Part shown: positions 22,701 through 33,201 of the stretch, in pieces | Numbering within the stretch: the stretch's first letter is position 1 | Layout of the letters: the number at the start of each line of letters is the position of its first letter | Assembly: GCA_963920635.1 (NCBI GenBank) | Contig: OY987298.1 | Coordinates: forward strand, 84,453,454-84,517,453 | Source: Pseudeuparius sepicola | Lineage: Eukaryota > Arthropoda > Insecta > Coleoptera > Anthribidae | DNA: 64,000 nucleotides | Reading direction: 5' to 3' | Notes under the pieces: generated by a model | The model's input: only the letters and a program-made list of their open reading frames with translations | Database searches by the model: none | What the model was told of the DNA's origin: nothing | Translations under genes and position numbers: made by a program

Positions 22701-23921
22701 TTTTCTAAAAAAAATTTAAGTGCCTGGCCAGCGCACTTTTACAATTTTCAAAAATGTTGACATGCTCCGAAAAAAAATACCTGCGACGTAAATTGAGTTC
22801 TACAACACGATTCCGCCCTCAAAATTTTTTAGAAAAATTTTTAAGTACCTGTTCAGCGCACTTTTTCAATTTTCAAAAATGTTGACATGCTCCGAAAAAA
22901 AAAAAAACCTATGCGACGTAAATTGAGTTCTACCACAAGATTCCGCCCTCAAAATGTTTCTAAAAAATTTTTGAGAGCCTGGCCAGCGCACTTTTTCAAT
23001 TTTCAAAAATGTTGACATGCTCCGAAAAAAAATTCCTATGCGACGTAAATTGAGTTCTACAACACGATTCCGCCCTCAAAACTTTTCTAAAAAATTTTTA
23101 AGTGCCTGGCCAGCGCACTTTTTCAATTTTCAAAAATGTTGACATGCTCCGAAAAAAAACTCCTATGCTACGTAAATTGAGTTGTACAACACGATTCCGC
23201 CCTCAAAATTTTTCTAAAAAATTTCTAAGTGCCTGGCCAGCGCACTTTTTCAATTTTTAAAAATGTTGACATGCTCCGAAAGGAAAATTCCTATGCGACG
23301 TAAATTGAGTTCTACCACAAGATTCCGCCCTCAAAATTTTTCAAAAAAAAATTTAAGTTCCTGGCCAGCGCACTTTTACAATTTTCAAAAATGTTGACAT
23401 GCTCCGAAAAAAAACTCCTATGCGACGTAAATTGAGTTCTACAACACGATTCCGCAATCAAAACTTTTCTATAAAATTTCTGAGTGCCTGGCCAGCGCAC
23501 TTTTTCAATTTTCAAAAATGTTGACATGCACCGAAAAAAAAAGTCCTATGTGACGTAAATTGAGTTCTACAACACGATTCGGCCCTCAAAATTTTTCTAA
23601 AAAATTTCTGAGTGCCTGGCCAGCGCACTTTTTCAATTTTCAAACATGTTGACATGCTCCGAAAAAAAAATCCTATGCGACGTAAATTGAGTTCTACCAC
23701 ACGATTCCGCCTTCAAAATTTTTCTAAAAAATTTAAGTGCCTGGCCAGCGCACTTTTTCAATTTTCAAAAATGTTGACATGCTCCGAAAAAAAAATCCTA
23801 TGCGACGTAAATTGAGTTCTACCACACGATTCCGCCTTCAAAATTTTTCTAAAAAATTTCTAAGTGCCTGACCAGAGTACTTTTTCAATTTTCAAAAATG
23901 TTGACATGCTCCGAAAAAAAA
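19796..23921 (+). repeat. HOR unit B2 (4,126 bp, incomplete second copy of B1)
   Basis: B2 is collinear with B1 at an offset of 4,320, then 4,321 after one extra T in a T-tract near 20,792. It stops matching at 23,922, where B1 reads CTCCTATGCG and B2 reads GTCCTATGTG. By eye the copies differ by very few bases. The clearest substitution is GATTCCGCCCTC (17,219) against GATTCCGAACTC (21,541). The end of B2 lacks about 195 bp of the unit. Confidence 0.92.
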
Positions 23922-24115
23922 GTCCTATGTGACGTAAATTGACTTCTGCAACACGATTCCGCCCACAAAATTTTTCTAAAAAATTTCTGAGTGCCTGGCC
24001 AGCGCACTTTTTCAATTTTCAAAAATGTTGACATGCTCCGAAAAAAAATTCCTATGCGACGTAAATTGAGTTGTACAACACGATTCCGCCCTCAAAATGT
24101 TTCTAAAAAATTTTT
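23922..24115 (+). repeat. Transition monomers between regions B and C
   Basis: This segment completes an anchor-dimer second monomer (GTCCTATGTGACG, GACTTCTGCAAC, GCCCACAAAA) and adds one GTTGTACAAC monomer. The switch from B falls inside the poly-A run of a monomer shared by both families, so no extra or missing bases mark the junction. Confidence 0.75.
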
Positions 24116-25646
24116 GAGTGCCTGGCCAGCGCACTTTTTCAATTTTCAAAAATGTTGACATACTCCGAAATAAAAATTCCTATGCGACGTAAATTAAGTT
24201 CTACAACACGATTACGCCCTAAAAATTTTTCTATAAAATTTCTAAGTGCCTGACCAGAGTACTTTTTCAATTTTTAAAAATGTTGACATGCTCCGAAAAA
24301 AAAGTCCTATGTGACGTAAATTGACTTCTGCAACACGATTCCGCCCACAAAATTTTTCTAAAAAATTTCTGAGTGCCTGGCCAGCGCACTTTTTCAATTT
24401 TCAAAAATGTTGACATGCTCCAAAAAAAAAATTCCTATGCGACGTAAATTGAGTTCTACAACACGATTCCGCCCTCAAAATATTTCTAAAAAATTTTTGT
24501 GTGCCTGGCCAGCGCACTTTTTCAATTTTCAAAAATGTTTTCATGCTCCGAAAAAAAATAAAATTCCTATACGACGTAAATTGAGTTCTACCACACGATT
24601 CCGCCCTCAAAATTTTTTTATAAAATTTGTGAGTGCCTGGCCAGCGCACTTTTTCAATTTTCAAAAATGTTGACATGCTCTGAAAAAAAATTCCTATGCG
24701 ACGTAAATTGAGTTCTACAACACGATTCCGCCCTCCAAATTTTTCTAAAAAATTTCTGAGTGCCTGGCCAGCGCACTTTTTCAATTTTCAAACATGTTGA
24801 CATGCTCCAAAAAAAATTACTATGCGACGTAAATTGAGTTCTACAACACGATTCCGCCCTCAAAATATTTCTAAAAAAATTTTGTGTGCCTGGCCAGCGC
24901 ACTTTTTCAATTTTCAAAAATGTTGACATGCACCGAAAAAAAAAGTCCTATGCGACGTAAATTGAGTTCTACCGCACGATTCCGCCCTCAAAATTTTTCT
25001 AACAAATTTCTAAGTGCCTGGCCAGCGCACTGTTTCAATTTTCAAAAATGTTGACATGCTCCGAAAGGAAAATTCCTATGCGACGTAAATTGAGTTATAC
25101 CAAAAGATTCCGCCCTCAAAATTTTTCTAAAAAAAATTTAAGTGCCTGGCCAGCGCACTTTTACAATTTTCAAAAATGTTGACATGCACCGAAAAAAAAA
25201 GTCCTATGTGACGTAAATTGAGTTCTACAACACGATTCGGCCCTCAAAATTTTTCTAAAAAATTTCTGAGTGCCTGGCCAGCGCACTTTTTCAATTTTCA
25301 AATATGTTGACATGCTCAAAAAAAAATTACTATGCGACGTAAATTGAGTTCTACAACACGATTCCGCCCTAAAAATTTTTCTATAAAATTTCTAAGTGCC
25401 TGGCCAGCGCACTTTTTCAATTTTCAAAAATGTTGACATGCTCCGAAAAAAAAATCCTATGCGACGTAAATTCAGTTCTACCACAAGATTCCGCCTTCAA
25501 AATTTTTCTAAAAAAAATTTAAGTGCCTGGCCAGCGCACTTTTACAATTTTCAAAAATGTTGACATGCTCCGAAAAAAACTCCTATGCTACGTAAATTGA
25601 GTTGTACAACACGATTCCGCCCTCAAAATGTTTCTAAAAAATTTTT
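24116..25646 (+). repeat. HOR unit C1 (1,531 bp, 12 monomers)
   Basis: The unit is defined by its direct copy at 25,647. It contains the anchor dimer (with CAATTTTTAAAAATG), the CTCAAAATATTTC / TTTTTGTGTGCC monomer, the 132 bp variant with TGTTTTCATG and AAAAAAAATAAAATTCC, GCTCTGAAAAAAAATTCC, GCTCCAAAAAAAATTACT, GCACCG, CTACCGCACG, GAAAGGAAAATTCC with GTTATACCAAAAG, and further types. A private change is AAATATG near 25,302. Confidence 0.9.
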
Positions 25647-26799
25647 GAGTGCCTGGCCAGCGCACTTTTTCAATTTTCAAAAATGTTGACATACTCCGAA
25701 ATAAAAATTCCTATGCGACGTAAATTAAGTTCTACAACACGATTACGCCCTAAAAATTTTTCTATAAAATTTCTAAGTGCCTGACCAGAGTACTTTTTCA
25801 ATTTTTAAAAATGTTGACATGCTCCGAAAAAAAAGTCCTATGTGACGTAAATTGACTTCTGCAACACGATTCCGCCCACAAAATTTTTCTAAAAAATTTC
25901 TGAGTGCCTGGCCAGCGCACTTTTTCAATTTTCAAAAATGTTGACATGCTCCTAAAAAAAAATTCCTATGCGACGTAAATTGAGTTCTACAACACGATTC
26001 CGCCCTCAAAATATTTCTAAAAAATTTTTGTGTGCCTGGCCAGCGCACTTTTTCAATTTTCAAAAATGTTTTCATGCTCCGAAAAAAAATAAAATTCCTA
26101 TACGACGTAAATTGAGTTCTACCACACGATTCCGCCCTCAAAATTTTTTTATAAAATTTGTGAGTGCCTGGCCAGCGCACTTTTTCAATTTTCAAAAATG
26201 TTGACATGCTCTGAAAAAAAATTCCTATGCGACGTAAATTGAGTTCTACAACACGATTCCGCCCTCCAAATTTTTCTAAAAAATTTCTGAGTGCCTGGCC
26301 AGCGCACTTTTTCAATTTTCAAACATGTTGACATGCTCCAAAAAAAATTACTATGCGACGTAAATTGAGTTCTACAACACGATTCCGCCCTCAAAATATT
26401 TCTAAAAAAATTTTGTGTGCCTGGCCAGCGCACTTTTTCAATTTTCAAAAATGTTGACATGCACCGAAAAAAAAAGTCCTATGCGACGTAAATTGAGTTC
26501 TACCGCACGATTCCGCCCTCAAAATTTTTCTAACAAATTTCTAAGTGCCTGGCCAGCGCACTGTTTCAATTTTCAAAAATGTTGACATGCTCCGAAAGGA
26601 AAATTCCTATGCGACGTAAATTGAGTTATACCAAAAGATTCCGCCCTCAAAATTTTTCTAAAAAAAATTTAAGTGCCTGGCCAGCGCACTTTTACAATTT
26701 TCAAAAATGTTGACATGCACCGAAAAAAAAAGTCCTATGTGACGTAAATTGAGTTCTACAACACGATTCGGCCCTCAAAATTTTTCTAAAAAATTTCTG
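25647..26799 (+). repeat. HOR unit C2 (1,153 bp, ~9 monomers of the C unit)
   Basis: C2 is collinear with C1 at an offset of 1,531 until 26,799. There C1 reads CTGAGTGCC and this copy reads CTGGGTGCC, after which it departs. One visible difference inside: GCTCCTAAAAAAAAATTCC at about 25,948 against GCTCCAAAAAAAAAATTCC in C1. C2 is also the left edge of the 30.7 kb-spaced duplication. Confidence 0.9.
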
Positions 26800-28330
26800 G
26801 GTGCCTGGCCAGCGCACTTTTTCAATCTTCAAAAATGTTGACATGCCCCAAAAAAAAATCCTACGCGACGTAAATTGAGTTCTACAACACGATTCCGCCC
26901 TCAAAATTTTTCTACAAAATTTCTAAGTGCCTGGCCAGCGCACTTTTTCAATTTTCAATTTTCAAAAATGTTGACATGCTCCGAAAGGAAAATTCCTATG
27001 CGACGTAAATTGAGTTCTACCACAAGATTCCGCCCTCAAAATTTTTCAAAAAAAATTTAAGTGCCTGGCCAGCGCACTTTTACAATTTTCAAAAATGTTG
27101 ACATGCTCCGAAAAAAGCTCCTATGTGACGTAAATTGAGTTCTACAACACGATTGCGCCCTCAAATTTTTTCTAAAAATTTTCTGAGTGCCTGGCCAGCG
27201 CACTTTTTCAATTTTCAAAAATATTGACATGCTCCGAAAAAAAATTCCTATGCGATGTAAATTGAGTTGTACAACACGATTCCGCCCTCAAAATGTTTCT
27301 AAAAAATTTCTAAGTGCCTGGCCAGAGTACTTTTTCAATTTTCAAAAATGTTGACATGCTCCGAAAAAAAAGTCCTATGTGACGTAAATTGACTTCTGCA
27401 ACACGATTCCGCCCACAAAATTTTTCTAAAAAATTTCTGAGTGCCTGGCCAGCGCACTTTTTCAATTTTCAAAAATGTTGACATGCTCCTAAAAAAAAAT
27501 TCCTATGCGACGTAAATTGAGTTCTACCACACGATTCCGCCCTCAAAATTTTTCTAACAAATTTCTAAGTGCCTGGCCAGCGCACTGTTTCAATTTTCAA
27601 AAATGTTGACATGCTCCGAAAGGAAAATTCCTATGTGACGTAAATTGAGTTCTACAACACGATTCGGCCCTCAAAATTTTTCTAAAAAATTTCTGAGTGC
27701 CTGGCCAGCGCACTTTTTCAATTTTCAAACATGGTGACATGCTCAAAAAAAAATTACTATGCGACGTAAATTGAGTTCTACAACACGATTCCGCCCTCCA
27801 AATTTTTCTAAAAAATTTCTAAATGCCTGGCCAGCGCACTTTTTCAATTATCAAACATGTTGACATGCTTCGAAAAAAAACTCCTATGCTACGTAAATTG
27901 AGTTCTACAACACGATTCCGCCCTCAAAATGTTCCTAAAAAATTTTTGCGTGCCTGGCCAGCGCACTTTTTCAATTTTCAAAAATGTTGACATGCTCCGA
28001 AAAAAAAATTCCTATGCGACGTAAATTGAGTTCTACAACACGATTCCGCCCTCAAAACTTTTCTAAAAAATTTTTAAGTGCCTGGCCAGCGCACTTTTTC
28101 AATTTTCAAAAATGTTGACATGCTCCGAAAGGAAAATTCCTATGCGACGTAAATTGAGTTCTACCACAAGAATCCGCCCTCAAAATTTTTCTAAAAAAAA
28201 TTTAAGTGCCTGGCCAGCGCACTTTTACAATTTTCAAAAATGTTGACATGATCCGAAAAAAAACTCCTATGCTACGTAAATTGACTTGTACAACACGATT
28301 CCGCCCACAAAATTTTTCTAAAAAATTTCT
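26800..28330 (+). repeat. Mosaic block between C and D (~12 monomers)
   Basis: The block holds variants private to this locus and its copy at 57,490-59,020. They include GCCCCAAAAAAAAATCCTACGCG (about 26,846), a 7 bp duplication CAATTTTCAATTTT at 26,949-26,962, a short GAAAAAAGCTCC monomer, AATATTGACATG, TATGCGATGTAAATT, and ACAAGAATCCGCCC near 28,166. From 27,439 it parallels 28,331 onward at an offset of 892 for about 690 bp, giving an early partial copy of the D-unit start. Confidence 0.85.
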
Positions 28331-29022
28331 GAGTGCCTGGCCAGCGCACTTTTTCAATTTTCAAAAATGTTGACATGCTCCTAAAAAAAAATTCCTATGC
28401 GACGTAAATTGAGTTCTACCACACGATTCCGCCCTCAAAATTTTTCTAACAAATTTCTAAGTGCCTGGCCAGCGCACTGTTTCAATTTTCAAAAATGTTG
28501 ACATGCTCCGAAAGGAAAATTCCTATGTGACGTAAATTGAGTTCTACAACACGATTCGGCCCTCAAAATTTTTCTAAAAAATTTCTGAGTGCCTGGCCAG
28601 CGCACTTTTTCAATTTTCAAACATGGTGACATGCTCAAAAAAAAATTACTATGCGACGTAAATTGAGTTCTACAACACGATTCCGCCCTCCAAATTTTTC
28701 TAAAAAAATTCTAAATGCCTGGCCAGCGCACTTTTTCAATTATCAAACATGTTGACATGCTCCGAAAAAAAACTCCTATGCTACGTAAATTGAGTTCTAC
28801 AACACGATTCCGCCCTCAAAATGTTCCTAAAAAATTTTTGCGTGCCTGGCCAGCGCACTTTTTCAATTTTCAAAAATGTTGACATGCTCCGAAAAAAAAA
28901 TTCCTATGCGACGTAAATTGAGTTCTACAACACGATTCCGCCCTCAAAACTTTTCTAAAAAATTTTTAAGTGCCTGGCCAGCGCACTTTTTCAATTTTCA
29001 AAAATGTTGACATGCTCCGAAA
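27439..29022 (+). repeat. Partial duplication at 892 bp offset (7 monomers)
   Basis: The sequences from 27,439 and 28,331 run in parallel for about 690 bp: GCTCCTAAAAAAAAATTCC, CGCACTGTTTC, CATGGTGACATG, TTCAATTATC, CTCAAAATGTTCC. They part where the first reads GAAAGGAAAATTCC (28,127) and the second reads GAAAAAAAATTCC. Small differences are CATGCTTCG against CATGCTCCG and AATTTCTAAATG against AAATTCTAAATG. The pair is repeated at 58,129 and 59,021. Confidence 0.82.
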
Positions 29023-29897
29023 AAAAATTCCTATGCGACGTAAATTGAGTTCTACAACACGATTCCGCCCTCAAAACTTTTCTAAAAAATTTTTAAGTGC
29101 CTGGCCAGCGCACTTTTTCAATTTTCAAAAATGTTGACATGCTCCGAAAAAAAACTCCTATGCTACGTAAATTGAGTTGTACAACACGATTCCGCCCTCA
29201 AACTGTTTCTAAAAAATTTTTGAGTGATTGGCCAGCGCACTTTTTCAATTTTCAAAAATGTTGACATGCTCCGAAAAAAAAATTTTATGCGACGTAAATT
29301 GAGTTCTACCACACGATTCCGCCCTCAAAATTTTTCTAAAAAATTTCTAAGTGCCTGGCCAGCGCACTTTTTCAATTTTTAAAAATGTTGACATGCTCCG
29401 AAAGGAAAATTCCTATGCGACGTAAATTGAGTTCTACCACAAGATTCCGCCCTCAAAATTTTTCTAAAAAAAATTTAAGTTCCTGGCCAGCGCACTTTTA
29501 CAATTTTCAAAAATGTTGACATGCTCCGAAAAAAAACTCCTATGCGACGTAAATTGAGTTCTACAACACGATTCCGCCCTCAAAACTTTTCTATAAAATT
29601 TCTGAGTGCCTGGCCAGCGCACTTTTTCAATTTTCAAAAATGTTGACATGCTCCGAAAAAAAAAATCCTATGCGACGTAAATTGAGTTCTACCAGACGAT
29701 TCCGCCCTCAAAATTTTTCTAAAAAATTTCTAAGTGCCTGGCCAGCGCACTTTTTCAATTTTCAAAAATGTTGACATGCTCAGAAAAAAATTCCTATGCG
29801 ACGTAAATTGAGTTGTACAACACGATTCCGCCCTCAAAATGTTTCTAAAAAATTTTTGAGTGCCTGGCCAGCGCACTTTTTCAATTTTCAAAAATGT
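28331..29897 (+). repeat. First part of the D-type unit (~12 monomers)
   Basis: This segment matches 31,636-33,201 at an offset of 3,305, then 3,304 after one A is lost from a poly-A run (29,148 against 32,450). Content in order: GCTCCTAAAAAAAAATTCC with TTCTAACAAA, CGCACTGTTTC with GAAAGGAAAATTCC, CATGGTGACATG, TTCAATTATCAAAC, two CTCAAAACTTTTC monomers, CTCAAACTGTTTC, GAGTGATTGG, AAGTTCCTGG, and the CTACCAGACG monomer. Confidence 0.88.
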
Positions 29898-32800
29898 TGA
29901 CATACTAAGAAATAAAAATTCCTATGCGACGTAAATTAAGTTCTACAACACGATTACGCCCTAAAAATTTTTCTATAAAATTACTAAGTGCCTGACCAGA
30001 GTACTTTTTCAATTTTCAAAAATGTTGACATGCTCCGAAAAAAAAGTCCTATGTGACGTAAATTGACTTCTGCATCACGATTCCGCCCACAAAATTTTCT
30101 TTTTTCTGAGTGCCTGGCCAGCGCACTTTTTCAATTTTCAAAAATGTTGACATGCTCCTAAAAAAAATTCCTATGCGACGTAAATTGAGTTCTACCGCAC
30201 GATTCCGCCCTCAAAATGTTTCTAAAAAATTTTTGAGTGCCTGGACAGTGCCCTTTTTCAATTTTCAAACATGTTGACATGCTCCAAAAAAAATTACTAT
30301 GCGACGTAAATTGAGTTCTACAACACGATTCCGCCCTAAAAATTTTTCTATAAAATTTCTAAGTGCCTGGCCAGCGCACTTTTTCAATTTTCAAAAATGT
30401 TGACATGCTCCGAAAAAAAAATCCTATGCGACGTAAATTGAGTTCTACCACACGATTCCGCCTTCAAAATTTTTCTAAAAAATTTAAGTGCCTGGCCAGC
30501 GCACTTTTTCAATTTTCAAAAATGTTGACATGCTCAGAAAAAAAATTCCTATGCGACGTAAATTGAGTTGTACAACACGATTCCGCCCTCAAAATGTTTC
30601 TAAAAAATTTTTGAGTGCCTGGACAGTGCCCTTTTTAAATTTTCAAACATGTTGACATGCTCCAAAAAAAATTACTATGCGACGTAAATTGAGTTGTAAA
30701 ACACGATTCCGCTCTCAAAATGTTTCTAAAAAATTTTTGAGTGCCTGGCCAGCGCACTTTTTCAATTTTCAAAAATGTTGACATACTCCGAAATAAAAAT
30801 TCCTATGCGACGTAAATTAAGTCCTACAACACGATTCCGCCCAAAAAATTTTTCTATAAAATTTCTGAGTGCCTGGCCAGCGCACTTTTTCAATTTTCAA
30901 AAATGTTGACATGCTCCGAAAAAAAAATCCTATGCGACGTAAATTGAGTTCTACCACACGATTCCGCCCTCAAAATTTTTCTAAAAAATTTCTAAGTGCC
31001 TGGCCAGCGCACTTTTTCAATTTTCAAAAATGTTGACATGCTCCGAAAAAAAATTCCTATGCGACGTAAATTGAGTTGTACAACACGATTCCGCCCTCAA
31101 AATGTTTCTAAAAAATTTTTGAGTGCCTGGCCAGCGCACTTTTTCAATTTTCAAAAATGTTGACATACTCCGAAATAAAAATTCCTATGCGACGTAAATT
31201 AAGTTCTACAACACGATTACGCCCTAAAAATTTTTCTATAAAATTTCTAAGTGCCTGACCAGAGTACTTTTTCAATTTTCAAAAATGTTGACATGCTCCG
31301 AAAAAAAAGTCCTATGTGACGTAAATTGACTTCTGCAACACGATTCCGCCCACAAAATTTTTCTAAAAAATTTCTGAGTGCCTGGCCAGCGCACTTTTTC
31401 AATTTTCAAAAATGTTGACATGCTCCTAAAAAAAAATTCCTATGCGACGTAAATTGAGTTCTACAACACGATTCCGCCCTCAAAATATTTCTAAAAAATT
31501 TTTGTGTGCCTGGCCAGCGCACTTTTTCAATTTTCAAAAATGTTTTCATGCTCCGAAAAAAAATAAAATTCCTATACGACGTAAATTGAGTTCTACCACA
31601 CGATTCCGCCCTCAAAATTTTTTTATAAAATTTGTGAGTGCCTGGCCAGCGCACTTTTTCAATTTTCAAAAATGTTGACATGCTCCTAAAAAAAAATTCC
31701 TATGCGACGTAAATTGAGTTCTACCACACGATTCCGCCCTCAAAATTTTTCTAACAAATTTCTAAGTGCCTGGCCAGCGCACTGTTTCAATTTTCAAAAA
31801 TGTTGACATGCTCCGAAAGGAAAATTCCTATGTGACGTAAATTGAGTTCTACAACACGATTCGGCCCTCAAAATTTTTCTAAAAAATTTCTGAGTGCCTG
31901 GCCAGCGCACTTTTTCAATTTTCAAACATGGTGACATGCTCAAAAAAAAATTACTATGCGACGTAAATTGAGTTCTACAACACGATTCCGCCCTCCAAAT
32001 TTTTCTAAAAAAATTCTAAATGCCTGGCCAGCGCACTTTTTCAATTATCAAACATGTTGACATGCTCCGAAAAAAAACTCCTATGCTACGTAAATTGAGT
32101 TCTACAACACGATTCCGCCCTCAAAATGTTCCTAAAAAATTTTTGCGTGCCTGGCCAGCGCACTTTTTCAATTTTCAAAAATGTTGACATGCTCCGAAAA
32201 AAAAATTCCTATGCGACGTAAATTGAGTTCTACAACACGATTCCGCCCTCAAAACTTTTCTAAAAAATTTTTAAGTGCCTGGCCAGCGCACTTTTTCAAT
32301 TTTCAAAAATGTTGACATGCTCCGAAAAAAAATTCCTATGCGACGTAAATTGAGTTCTACAACACGATTCCGCCCTCAAAACTTTTCTAAAAAATTTTTA
32401 AGTGCCTGGCCAGCGCACTTTTTCAATTTTCAAAAATGTTGACATGCTCCGAAAAAAACTCCTATGCTACGTAAATTGAGTTGTACAACACGATTCCGCC
32501 CTCAAACTGTTTCTAAAAAATTTTTGAGTGATTGGCCAGCGCACTTTTTCAATTTTCAAAAATGTTGACATGCTCCGAAAAAAAAATTTTATGCGACGTA
32601 AATTGAGTTCTACCACACGATTCCGCCCTCAAAATTTTTCTAAAAAATTTCTAAGTGCCTGGCCAGCGCACTTTTTCAATTTTTAAAAATGTTGACATGC
32701 TCCGAAAGGAAAATTCCTATGCGACGTAAATTGAGTTCTACCACAAGATTCCGCCCTCAAAATTTTTCTAAAAAAAATTTAAGTTCCTGGCCAGCGCACT

Positions 32801-33201
32801 TTTACAATTTTCAAAAATGTTGACATGCTCCGAAAAAAAACTCCTATGCGACGTAAATTGAGTTCTACAACACGATTCCGCCCTCAAAACTTTTCTATAA
32901 AATTTCTGAGTGCCTGGCCAGCGCACTTTTTCAATTTTCAAAAATGTTGACATGCTCCGAAAAAAAAAATCCTATGCGACGTAAATTGAGTTCTACCAGA
33001 CGATTCCGCCCTCAAAATTTTTCTAAAAAATTTCTAAGTGCCTGGCCAGCGCACTTTTTCAATTTTCAAAAATGTTGACATGCTCAGAAAAAAATTCCTA
33101 TGCGACGTAAATTGAGTTGTACAACACGATTCCGCCCTCAAAATGTTTCTAAAAAATTTTTGAGTGCCTGGCCAGCGCACTTTTTCAATTTTCAAAAATG
33201 T
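29898..33201 (+). repeat. HOR unit D0 (3,304 bp, ~26 monomers), short form
   Basis: The unit runs from anchor TGACATACTAAG to the next anchor. It has the same monomer order as the later D units but without their 1,282 bp addition. Its anchor monomer reads AAGAAATAAAAATTCC and TTAAGTTC, whereas later units read AAGAAATACAAATTCC and TTAAATTC. A private change GTTGTAAAACACG at about 30,696 is found again only at about 61,386. The second monomer of its anchor dimer is shortened (AAAATTTTCTTTTTTCTGAG near 30,092). Confidence 0.9.
31504..31635 (+). repeat. 132 bp variant monomer (example)
   Basis: This is the longest common monomer type. TTGACATG is replaced by TTTTCATG, the poly-A run reads AAAAAAAATAAAATTCC (5 bp longer), TATGCGACG becomes TATACGACG, and the tail is TTTTTTATAAAATTTGTGAG. 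It occurs in C1, C2 and every D unit, and a relative with CTTTTCCAATTTTC occurs in the long D units (for example near 35,470). It is the monomer lost from unit D5. Confidence 0.85.

Noticed and set aside
15476..23921. Reading B1/B2 as a tandemly duplicated gene cluster
   Set aside because: The duplicated 4.3 kb is itself entirely satellite monomers, with stops in all frames every one to three monomers.
24401..24784. Open reading frames of about 60 to 127 codons on both strands, for example this 127-codon minus-strand frame, recurring as a family throughout the window
   Set aside because: A monomer near 126 bp is 42 codons, so a frame without stops stays open across neighbours. Overlapping frames are open on both strands at once (24,401-24,784 minus and 24,407-24,673 plus). 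The peptides only restate the monomer, starts and stops shift with poly-A length, and no distinct domain or codon pattern is present. They are by-products of the satellite.
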